From: CAYSPU01 sp964432995
GTDB taxonomy: Bacteria; Verrucomicrobiota; Verrucomicrobiia; Limisphaerales; JAHDYP01
DNA length: 7,812 nt
Reading direction: 5' to 3'
NCBI GenBank assembly: GCA_964432995.1
Contig: CAYSPU010000271.1
Coordinates: 1-7,812 of the forward strand
Positions 1-7,100 of the stretch are shown here, in pieces. The translations under genes were made by a program, and so were the position numbers. Each line of letters starts with the position of its first letter. The first letter of the stretch is position 1. Below the pieces are notes generated by a model. That model was not told where the DNA came from. It did not search any database and saw nothing but the letters and a program-made list of their open reading frames with translations.

Positions 1-121
1 GCCGCCGAGGCGGGATCTTCCCGGAGCCGACAGAGCGCCCGTCCGCAGGGGCGAAGACCGCACGCGAACCGGGGACGACCGAAGCCACCGCGCTACTTGC
101 GCGAGGATCCGGGCGGCGGAT

Positions 122-133
122 TGTCACGTGACA
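122..133. promoter_or_regulatory. Perfect 12-bp palindrome, possible operator
   Basis: TGTCACGTGACA is its own reverse complement. It lies 106 bases before the ATG at 240, in the only non-coding stretch ahead of the pseudopilin gene. A dyad of this size in an upstream region is the usual shape of a site for a dimeric regulator, but I cannot assign it to a regulator family, and a 12-bp palindrome can occur by chance in sequence of this length. Confidence 0.25.
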
Positions 134-224
134 GCCGCGACGAGGTGATGCATGGTTCTAGCAGTCAGGCAGAAGGATCAGGTTGGAATCGAGTGCGCGC
201 CGCTCCGCTCTCGCTGTGCGGCCT

Positions 225-229
225 GGAGG
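225..229 (+). promoter_or_regulatory. Shine-Dalgarno site for the pseudopilin gene
   Basis: GGAGG lies 10 bases before the ATG at 240. It decides the start in favour of 240 over the upstream in-frame TTG at 183 and the downstream in-frame TTG at 294. The spacer is slightly long but within the usual range. Confidence 0.5.
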
Positions 230-239
230 CCCGTCCGCC

Positions 240-1097
240 ATGCAAGCCCCGTACTGCCACCATCGCCGGACGCATGTCCCCCGGGGGACCGGCTTGGTTC
301 CGCCCCGTCCAGATTCCGGCGGCCGAGGTTTCACGCTCATCGAACTCCTCGTGGTGATCGCCATCATTGCGATCCTCGCCGGTTTGCTGCTGCCAGCCCT
401 CGCCAAGGCCAAGGAGGCCGGGCGCGCGGCCGTCTGCCGCAACAACATGCGCCAAATCACCCTGGGTTTGATGCTCTACGCGGACGACAACCAGGACTAC
501 TTCCCCTGGCCCGGCGAGGCGAACCGCAATTCGGATCCGGACTGGGTGTGGGGCGGACAGGGCGACACCGCCCCGCAGACCCCGTCGCAGTGGTCGCGCC
601 CCGGCTACGGTTTTCATCCCGAGGCCGGAGCGATCTACTCCTACGTTACCAGTCAGCCGCGAGTGACTCGCGCCGAATACTACCAGGGGGGCTCGGTGGA
701 TGCCTACGAACGGACCCACACGAATTTCGCGGCGCCCGTCTATCTTTGCCCCAGCAGCGGAAGGCAGGGTCGGGCGCTGCGCGTGAATTTCAGCATGAAC
801 CAGCGGATGGAACCCGACCAGGAACTGGCCAGCGGCCGACGCACGGGGGCGCGCGGCGTGGCGCAAACCACCGTCGACGGTCCTTCGCAGAAGCTGCTTC
901 TTTTCAATGAAGACCCGGCGACGATGCTCAACGCCTCGTTCTACCCCGGCGGCACCGCCGCCCACGGCGTCTTCACGGTCCACAACGGCCGCATCAACGT
1001 CGGCTTCGTGGACGGCCACATCGAGGGCATGCGCCACCGACGGGTGCTCGAGATCCAGGAGCCCCGGCAGGTCCCGCTCTGGTTCGACCCCTTCTGA
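240..1097 (+). CDS. Prepilin-type (type II pseudopilin-like) protein with H-X9-DG C-terminal motif
   Basis: The predicted product has 285 residues. It belongs to the large family of prepilin-like proteins that is expanded in Verrucomicrobiota, Planctomycetota and Lentisphaerota. A basic leader of 30 residues ends in Gly30, followed by FTLIELLVVIAIIAILAGLL. This is the classic type III signal: cleavage and N-methylation before Phe by a prepilin peptidase, Glu at mature position 5, and an apolar helix that anchors the protein in the inner membrane or a pilus-like fibre. The segment after the helix (PALAKAKEAGRAAVCRNNMR) is the usual amphipathic continuation. Near the C-terminus the motif H-N9-DG (positions 981-1016) matches the H-X9-DG tail typical of the family. 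The leader is longer than usual; a TTG at 294 would give a 12-residue leader, but GGAGG at 225-229 supports the ATG at 240. The specific role is unknown: such genes occur in many copies per genome and often stand alone, as here. The stop codon is one base from that of the convergent gene. Confidence 0.9.
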   Translation: MQAPYCHHRRTHVPRGTGLVPPRPDSGGRGFTLIELLVVIAIIAILAGLLLPALAKAKEAGRAAVCRNNMRQITLGLMLYADDNQDYFPWPGEANRNSDPDWVWGGQGDTAPQTPSQWSRPGYGFHPEAGAIYSYVTSQPRVTRAEYYQGGSVDAYERTHTNFAAPVYLCPSSGRQGRALRVNFSMNQRMEPDQELASGRRTGARGVAQTTVDGPSQKLLLFNEDPATMLNASFYPGGTAAHGVFTVHNGRINVGFVDGHIEGMRHRRVLEIQEPRQVPLWFDPF

Positions 1098-1098
1098 G

Positions 1099-2628
1099 TC
1101 ACGAGAGGCTCACCCACTGGAGGTTGAGTTTGCGCGCGGCGTATCCGATCTCGCGGAGGTAGTCGCCATAGACCATCATCCAGTGGGAATCGCGCACTTC
1201 GCGCACGAGCTGCTGCCAGTGGCCGCGGATCTCGACGTCCTGCTGGGATCGGCAGATGTCATGGGCCGGGTTGGCCTTGATCGACCCGGAGAAACCCAGC
1301 CAGCGCGTCGTGCTGTATTCCGGGTCGATGAACGTCACCGCCTGACCGATGGGCATGGACACTTTTGGCGCCGCGCCGTAGTCCGATTCGTAGTGGGTCT
1401 GCAGAATGGCCGGCTCGTATTTCCGTCCGTTCAGGCGGCGGGGCGATGTGCAGTGGGCGCAGGTGACCACGCGTTGATGCGGGAAGGTGGAGTTGTGGAG
1501 AAAGACCGGCTTGCCGGCGACGTAGCGCAGCAGCAGACCCGCCGGGATGATGACGAAGTCCGATTCGCAGAACGCGATCCGGCCTTCGTCGTTGAGCAAC
1601 CCGAGCGGCAGGCAGGCCGTCGTCTCGGACATCGGGATGATCGTGCCCATGCAGCTCTTGATGGTGAAGGCCTGCGCGGCGTGCTCCTCCATCAACTCCT
1701 TCATCACCTGGTAGAGCACGAAGGCGTTGACGACGAAGCGGCGGTCGGTCTCCAGCTTGGTCTTCGGGATCTTGAGATACCGGGTGGTCCAGCGCTCCGC
1801 CGTGGCAACCAGGGCGCGATCGGCCCGGGCCCGCTCCAGCCGCGGACCAAACGCGTCGTAGGCGATGTCGACAACGTCGAGGCCGAACCGTGCGATGGCC
1901 TTCTGCGGGGCGTCGGGAGCGTATTTCCCCCAGACACCGCCCAGGGCGACGATGCGGGTGCCGCGGAGGTTGTGCACGCCGAAGAGGGCGCGCAGGCGCC
2001 AGAGCAACTCCGCGGGATCGTCGACTACCACGTCGTCGACGTGGGCGTTGGGCAAGTCGGTGTTGTCTTTGGGCGCGGCCCCGGGCGGATCGGTTCTGAG
2101 GTAGCGGGTGCTCAGGGCTTCGTACCAGTAGTAAACGGGGCCGGACTCGTGGCGAACGAAGACGACGGTGTCGGGTTTGAGGTTGAGGCAGGCCCGGAGG
2201 AGTTCGCCGCGGCCGGTGCAGGCATAGAGCAGGGTGACGTCATAGGCCGCTGGGGACAATTTGGCGATGTCCTCGGCCGAAGTCACCCGGGCGACTGGCC
2301 GGAAGTCGATCCGGAAGTCGGCGCCCGCCGCCAGCCGGGTCAACTCGCGGCTGATGCGGGCGATTTCCTCGGTCACTGCGCTTTCGGTCTGGATGCCGCC
2401 CCAGGAGCGCCAGGAGGTTGCCTCCTTGGGAGTGGGCAGCGCGTAAAGGAAGACGGGCTGGACGCGCAGCGGTTTGCCCAGGGAGATCAGGGGGAGATTC
2501 GGGTCCCAGTCGACGGCATTGGTGCCGGCGAAGAGCCTCGAAGGCCAAGGCAGGAGGATGCCTGCCGCCCCGCAGGCGGCGCTCGAGAGGAAGTGTCTGC
2601 GGTTCATGGGGTAGTTTGGTTTGGGCAT
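1099..2628 (-). CDS. Tat-signal protein with L-fucose/L-arabinose isomerase-like fold
   Basis: The predicted product has 509 residues. The N-terminus carries MNRRHFLSSAACGAAGILLP, a twin-arginine signal (RR-x-F-L followed by a short apolar stretch), so export of a folded protein is expected. The outer ATG at 2626-2628 is given here; the ATG at 2605-2607 starts exactly at MNRRHFL, has equally little Shine-Dalgarno support, and may be the true start (502 residues). The C-terminal half, about residues 325-470, resembles the C-terminal domain of L-fucose/L-arabinose isomerases: SCMGTIIPMSETTACLPLGL, then NDEGRIAFCESDF, where the Glu of CESD is a candidate metal ligand, and TCAHCTSPRRLNG, where the His may match the catalytic His. 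Residues 55-240 look like the Rossmann-like N-terminal part. Cytoplasmic sugar isomerases normally have no Tat signal, so an enzymatic role on a free sugar is only a family inference. The gene is monocistronic, convergent with the pseudopilin gene, and its 5' end abuts a 9-bp tandem array. Confidence 0.8.
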   Translation of the reverse strand: MPKPNYPMNRRHFLSSAACGAAGILLPWPSRLFAGTNAVDWDPNLPLISLGKPLRVQPVFLYALPTPKEATSWRSWGGIQTESAVTEEIARISRELTRLAAGADFRIDFRPVARVTSAEDIAKLSPAAYDVTLLYACTGRGELLRACLNLKPDTVVFVRHESGPVYYWYEALSTRYLRTDPPGAAPKDNTDLPNAHVDDVVVDDPAELLWRLRALFGVHNLRGTRIVALGGVWGKYAPDAPQKAIARFGLDVVDIAYDAFGPRLERARADRALVATAERWTTRYLKIPKTKLETDRRFVVNAFVLYQVMKELMEEHAAQAFTIKSCMGTIIPMSETTACLPLGLLNDEGRIAFCESDFVIIPAGLLLRYVAGKPVFLHNSTFPHQRVVTCAHCTSPRRLNGRKYEPAILQTHYESDYGAAPKVSMPIGQAVTFIDPEYSTTRWLGFSGSIKANPAHDICRSQQDVEIRGHWQQLVREVRDSHWMMVYGDYLREIGYAARKLNLQWVSLS

Positions 2629-2630
2629 TG

Positions 2631-2693
2631 TCGGACCAGTCGGACGAGTCGGACCAGTCGGACGAGTCAGACGAGGCGGACGAGGCGGACGGT
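2631..2693. repeat. 9-bp tandem repeat array, seven units
   Basis: Seven consecutive 9-bp units can be read: TCGGACCAG, TCGGACGAG, TCGGACCAG, TCGGACGAG, TCAGACGAG, GCGGACGAG, GCGGACGGT. The first four alternate as two copies of an 18-bp unit, and the last three degrade progressively away from the Tat gene. The unit length is a multiple of three, so every frame reads through without a stop, which creates spurious ORFs with Ser-Asp or Thr-Ser-Arg repeats. The array ends two bases from the ATG at 2628 and occupies the place where a ribosome binding site would be expected. Confidence 0.9.
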
Positions 2694-2912
2694 CGCCGCT
2701 GGTCGGTTAATCCTGTGTTTGATCGTGTCAGGGAGTGTGCAGGCCCTTGGGCTACGGTCAAGGATACGGTGTACGGAGAGTCGCTCTCGCCAGCAGCCCT
2801 TCGTGGCTGTGAGCGAACTTCTGCAGGCTCTCACCCCCAATCCGCGCCTGAGCCCGGCATCGCGATTCCAGCGCGTGGACCGGGGGGACGGCCGAACCGC
2901 CAACGCCACTCA

Positions 2913-2927
2913 CGCGAGGATCCGGGC
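2913..2927 (+). repeat. 15-mer shared with 100-114
   Basis: CGCGAGGATCCGGGC occurs here and at 100-114 in the same orientation. The copies lie 119 and 125 bases before the chosen starts of the two plus-strand genes (3047 and 240). Both are intergenic. The match does not extend further on either side. It may be a common upstream element or a dispersed intergenic repeat; with only two copies in GC-rich DNA, chance is possible. Confidence 0.3.
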
Positions 2928-3046
2928 ACTTTCTCCGGCGTTGCGGCTGCCGGTTGCCCCTGGCAGGATGCGCCCACAGTGCGGTTCGCCGGCCCGTCAC
3001 CTTCATCGCTGTGCAGCCGAGAAACGCCAATCCAACCGCCAACGTT

Positions 3047-3919
3047 GTGCGAAAGAAGCTGCGCCTCGTGGCCGGCCTCTGGGCCGCGATCCTCGCGGCG
3101 ACGGCGCCTGGTCTGGCTGCCGAGGCTGACCCCGTTTGCCGCCTGGCCTTGTTTTCCGCCGACGTCACCGTGCCGCTGGGCCACGGCATGATGGGCGGCG
3201 CCTGGTTGTCCACGAGCATCGCCGACCCGCTGGAAGCGCACGGCTTGGTGCTGCTGGGTGCCGGCAGGCCGGTGGTGTTCGTCGCGGTGGACTGGTGTGA
3301 GATCCGCAACGACGCTTTCGACCGGTGGCAGCGGGTGTTGGCGGAGGCGGCCGGCACGGACCCGGAGCGCGTGATGGTCTGCACCGTGCACCAGCACGAC
3401 GCCCCGGTGGCGGACTTGACGGCCGAACGGCTCCTGCGCGAACACCGGGCCCAGGGGACCACGTGCGATCCGGCGTTTCATGAGGTGGCGGTGCAGCGGG
3501 TGGCCCGGGCCTTGCAGGAGTCGCTCACGGCGACGCGGCCGGTCACCCACCTCGGATTGAAGGAGCTCTATCTGGAACACCCAGCCCCGCGCGTGGCCCC
3601 GTGGGTCGGACTGCAATACGTCGGCCCAAACCTCGAGCTGCGTGAGGTGCGCGGGATCGAACGCGAGTCCGACGCGGGGGAAAACGTCGCGGCCCGGTGG
3701 TCGACGGACAACGGCCGTACGTGGTCGGGATGGCAGCCGGTTCAACCCTCGAACAAGGTCAGCTACCGCGGCGTCGGAGTGTGGGAAGGGGAAAGCGTCT
3801 GTGTCCACGATCCCGCGTCGGGGTTGCTGGTTCAGCTCTGGCTGCGCCAGATCGAGATCAAGGGCGTTTACCACAACTTCACCTACGTCCGCACGTCCCC
3901 CGACCAAGGCCGCACGTGA
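3047..3919 (+). CDS. Fused ceramidase-like / Asp-box sialidase-like protein, frame interrupted
   Basis: The product as it stands has 290 residues. A GTG start at 3047 gives MRKKLRLVAGLWAAILAATA followed by PGLAA, a standard Sec signal peptide with cleavage likely after residue 25; an in-frame TTG at 2954 would put this signal inside the protein and is less likely. Residues 33-170 resemble the N-terminal part of neutral/alkaline ceramidase-like proteins: FSADVTVPLGHGMMGG, then ADPLEAHGLVLL, VVFVAVDWCEIRND and CTVHQHDAPVAD, where HQH would be the metal-binding His pair. The similarity stops near residue 170. From about residue 172 the sequence is of a different type, with VREVRGIERE and the Asp-box STDNGRTW (219-226). 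A second Asp-box, SPDQGRT, is cut by TGA at 3917-3919 exactly where Trp is expected. The ceramidase half lacks the rest of its domain and the sialidase half lacks its usual N-terminal part, so neither is likely to be an intact enzyme. A natural deletion fusion or an assembly misjoin are both possible. Confidence 0.65.
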   Translation: MRKKLRLVAGLWAAILAATAPGLAAEADPVCRLALFSADVTVPLGHGMMGGAWLSTSIADPLEAHGLVLLGAGRPVVFVAVDWCEIRNDAFDRWQRVLAEAAGTDPERVMVCTVHQHDAPVADLTAERLLREHRAQGTTCDPAFHEVAVQRVARALQESLTATRPVTHLGLKELYLEHPAPRVAPWVGLQYVGPNLELREVRGIERESDAGENVAARWSTDNGRTWSGWQPVQPSNKVSYRGVGVWEGESVCVHDPASGLLVQLWLRQIEIKGVYHNFTYVRTSPDQGRT

Positions 3920-4085
3920 CGACCGCCAAGTTGGCCAGGGCGATATCCAGTTCTCGAACTTCCCCCTGATTGAAGACCGCGTCACACACGACCTGGTTCT
4001 CCACATCACTGCGTACGGCCAGGAACCGGATCCCCGGGATTGGGCCACGGCCGACAACTTCCGCTATGCGCTTTCGATCCGCTAG
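3920..4085 (+). pseudogene. Out-of-frame C-terminal tail of the sialidase-like gene
   Basis: Directly after the TGA at 3917-3919, another forward frame reads DDRQVGQGDIQFSNFPLIED and continues through LVLHITAYGQEP and WATADNFRYALSIR to a TAG at 4083-4085. This is a plausible protein end of the kind that follows Asp-box repeats. If TG at 3917-3918 were TGGG, the text would read SPDQGRTW-DDRQ, completing the Asp-box and joining the frames into one product of about 346 residues. Loss of two G from a short G run, in the genome or in sequencing, is the simplest explanation. Removal of one base would also join the frames but would not restore the Trp. Confidence 0.6.
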
Positions 4086-4130
4086 CCCGGAAATCTCACG
4101 ATGGATGAGTGCCTGAGATTTCCGGGCTAG
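4082..4130. terminator. Perfect 17-bp inverted repeat between convergent genes, likely bidirectional terminator
   Basis: The left arm CTAGCCCGGAAATCTCA (4082-4098) and right arm TGAGATTTCCGGGCTAG (4114-4130) are perfect reverse complements, separated by a 15-base loop. The element sits exactly where the plus-strand sialidase-like frame and the minus-strand CotH gene converge. The TAG stop of the former (4083-4085) and the TAG stop of the latter (4129-4127 on the minus strand) lie at equivalent places in the two arms. No T-tract follows on either side, so it is not a textbook Rho-independent terminator, but the position and perfect symmetry favour a role in stopping convergent transcription or protecting both 3' ends. 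Confidence 0.75.
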
Positions 4131-7100
4131 GGAATCGAGACCTGGAAGAAACGCGCGGCCGCGTCGGCAGAAAGGTCGAGGCTGAGTTCGATCGATTGGT
4201 TCTGCGCCAGCGGTTCGCCACGCTCAAGGATCTGCCAAACCCCGCTCGACATCGAATCGCGGGAATACAGGGTGTAACCCGCGCCGGCACGGCCCTCGAA
4301 CCGTACGCGCAGCGCCGCTCCCTCGAAACCCACAAGGTGGAGGGCGAGAGCCGGCAGGGAGTTGGGGCCCCCGGGCGAACCGCCGGTGACGACGCTCGCC
4401 TGCCAGGTGCCCGCCAGCGCCGGGTCGCCCTCGCCGTCCGCAACCTCCAGAGACGGGCCGTCGCCATCGGCTATCGCGGGCCAGGGCGACCGTGTGCCGT
4501 AGGTGAAGTCCAGGAGGGTTTGGTCCTGCGCGCCGACGAGGACCACGCGTTCCCCCGCGTTATCGAGTTGNNNNNNNNNNNNNNNNNNNNNNNNNNCACC
4601 AGAACGTAGGCGCCGGCCGGAAGACGCGTGACGGCGGACCCGGTGAAATCAAACCGGATCCCGGTGATGAACCGCACGCCCGCAAGTTCGAAGGTGCCCG
4701 TGCCGCCGTTGAACAACTCGATAAACTCGAACTGGTCGGCATCCGTCCAGCCGGCGGCCGCCTCCTCCGCCGTGGGATCCGCCGGGTGATAGTGCAGTTC
4801 GCTGACCGACAGCGCCGGTTGCCCGACCACGAAGGTGGCCTCGTTGAGCGCACTCCACTCGAGGGCCCGGGCCTTGACGGTGGTGAGATCGTTCAGGACC
4901 AGCGGCGCCTCGTATAGCGTGGCGCTGTTGGTGCCCGTGGTTACCTTGCGTTCGCCCACCTCGAGCTCGGAGGCGATGAGGAAATCGGTGCTCCCCGGAG
5001 AGACGTTCAGCCCGTGCAGGGCGAGGATGTTCCGCCCCGCTCTCAGGGCGGCCAAACCGGCGTCCACCTTGAACTCCCGGAAGGCCACCGCCGCCGCGTC
5101 GGAGTTCTGCGCCGTGGCCACCGAGTTCCACTGCAGGTCGGAAGGATCGTTGGCCGAGGCGATCTTCACCCCATTGAGGAAGGCCACGAAACCGTCGTCG
5201 TACTGCATCCGCAGAACCATGAAGTTCAGGCGGTCGCGACCCACGCCGTCGTAGTCGAACGGAACGCGGATGAAGGCGGAGCCGTTCTTGCCCGCCATGG
5301 CGCTCAGCACATCGATCTGAATGAACGACTCGTAGCCGCTTCCCTGTTCGTAGCCGACGCCTCCGGCCCCGGCCGGCCAACTGGAGTCGTCAAAGGGCTC
5401 CTGGCCACCCCGCCAACTCGCGCCCAGGGTGGCCCCGCCGTTGGCCGTGGAGGGAACGAGCACGCGCGCGGGCGCGGCCTGGCTGAGCAAGGTCTGGCGC
5501 CGCAGGATCTCCACGGTCACCGGCGTTCGCGGGTCCGTGCCGTTGGTGGTGTAGTAGATCAGGCCTTGCGGGGAACTCAGGGTGAGCGGATCGCCGGCGG
5601 CGACGGTGCCTCCCTGTTGGCTCATGGTGGGCGGATCGATCCCAGGGTAGAGGCCGGCGTCGCGAAGCTGTTCCAGAACGATGGCCGAACGCCGGGGGAA
5701 GAAGTTGGCCAGCAGGTTGTCCCGCTCCTTCTCCCAGTGCTCGTCCCGGGTGAACGGGCCCGTTCCCTTCTGGTCGCCCCAGCGGGCGGACTCGCCGACG
5801 ATGGCGCGGCTGATCACCTCCGCCAGGGCGGCGAAGCGCGCGGCGGGGCGATTGTTCTCCGGATGGGCCGGGTCCCACGCCGGACTGGCCGGGTTCACAT
5901 GGAAGACGCCGCCGGGTGCGAACTGCCGGTAAACGCGATCGGCGAACTGCATCCGGAAATCGGCATTGGCGCGCAGGGCGGCGTAGGGGCGGGCGACCGC
6001 GCTGCTGGCCCCGGTGACATCCGCGCTCAGCCCGGTCACGCCCAGAGCGGTTTCCGTGTCCCACGGGTAGAACTTGAAGCCGTCGCCGTTGTCGCGATTC
6101 CGCCCCGCCCACCAGTTGCGGTGAGGCCAGTCGGTGTTCCCGACGTAGATGTTCAGGATCAGGTAGTCGATCATGTTCTCGACGTCGAGCAGGTCCGGGT
6201 AGGCGGGGTTGCGCGTGCCGTCCGGGTTGTTTCCCTGGATGCGCTGGTAGACTTCGTTCTGGGAGACGTCCAGGTTCAGCAGAGCCAACAGACTGTTCCA
6301 GGCATCCGCGGTGCCGTCGGGAACCGAATCTTGATTCAGTGCGTCCCAAGTTTCCTTATCCCCGCCGTAGTACGTGGCGGAGAAGGCCGCGTCGGGACGC
6401 TCCACCGGATTATAGAGGCCCCAATAGACGCCGTTGATATAGAGGTGGACGAACGAACCATGCGATGCCACGCGCTCCATGGCGAGGGCCGATTCCATGG
6501 CGAACGCGTCCCGTATGTAGAGGCAACTCCCGCCGAAATACGGCCAGGCATCGTTGCTGTTGGCTCGCAGCACCACGTTGTCGAACCGGTCCGCCGCTTC
6601 CGCGCCAACCCACGGATTGCGCAGGGTGGTGCTCCCGTATTTCTCGCGGAAGACCAACCGGAACGACTTCTTGAGTGTCAGATCGAACCGGCGGAACGCG
6701 CCCCCTTGGATTCGGATGCCGGCGTCTTCCTGAAAGCCCACCTGCTGGTTCGGGTCGATCAACTCAACCGACACCGGCCGTTCCCACGCCGCCCCCCGGT
6801 TCTCCGGATACGCGTAGATCCCCTGCGGCCCAAACAGGTCGTCCAATTCCATCACCAGACTCAACGACGGCACCGCCTGCAGATCCGATCGGATGCTCTG
6901 CGCATACTTGCCGCCGTAACTGTCCTGTCCGTCCGCCCCCACCACTCGCGGATCCAGACCGTAGTCCGCGGGTTGGTCCGCCCACATCGCCGGAAAGCCG
7001 GCCGCCAGGGTGGAGGCGTGGCTCTGGGCGACAATGTCGTCCAGAAACAAATAGGTGTGCGTGGCAACCGGCGACGGCCACCAACCCTCCCGAAACGCCA

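Larger units (their letters stand above)
1..239. other. Upstream region without a supportable gene
   Basis: This stretch is open in some frames, but the translations are rich in Arg, Pro and Gly with no recognisable domain, so I do not call a gene. It could contain the last codons of an upstream gene cut by the window edge; frames 2 and 3 both stop by about position 160, and neither tail is recognisable. It holds a perfect 12-bp palindrome at 122-133 and a 15-mer at 100-114 that recurs at 2913-2927. No convincing -35/-10 pair is visible. It presumably contains the promoter of the downstream prepilin gene. Confidence 0.5.
2629..3046. other. Divergent intergenic region
   Basis: These 418 bases separate the Tat-signal gene (leftwards) from the ceramidase-like gene (rightwards), so both promoters should lie here. 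ORFs in this stretch translate to Arg/Ser/Asp-rich sequence produced by the tandem array and show no domain. Contents seen: the 9-bp array at 2631-2693; TTGACC on the minus strand at 2761-2756, a possible -35 for the Tat gene but without a good -10; a short stem CAGCC/GGCTG at 2794-2809; and a 15-mer at 2913-2927 shared with the region upstream of the pseudopilin. No RNA gene is recognised. Confidence 0.6.

Noticed and set aside
1..23. Short inverted repeats CCGCC/GGCGG and CGGGA/TCCCG at the left edge
   Set aside because: The stems are 5 bp with loops of 2-3 bases, there is no T-tract, and no upstream gene end can be confirmed.
2631..2693. Possible CRISPR array
   Set aside because: The units are 9 bp and contiguous, with no spacers; this is a simple tandem repeat.
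2686..2761. Sigma-70 promoter for the Tat gene from TTGACC at 2761-2756
   Set aside because: No acceptable -10 element lies 16-18 bases downstream, and sigma-factor consensus in this lineage is not certain.
907..3129. Long plus-strand open frame (740 codons) across the Tat-signal gene
   Set aside because: It runs antisense to a gene with a clear signal and fold, continues through the tandem array and intergenic DNA, and its translation shows no domain. In GC-rich genomes, antisense frames are often open by codon bias.
2418..3191. Ser-Asp-Glu repeat protein read from the tandem array
   Set aside because: The low-complexity stretch is a direct product of the 9-bp repeat being a multiple of three; the flanking translation is Arg/Pro-rich and unlike a protein.
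2831..4057. Minus-strand open frame (408 codons) opposite the ceramidase/sialidase gene
   Set aside because: The translation has no signal or motif, and the plus strand carries a signal peptide, HQH and Asp-box motifs. The frame also starts and ends without regard to the intergenic boundary.
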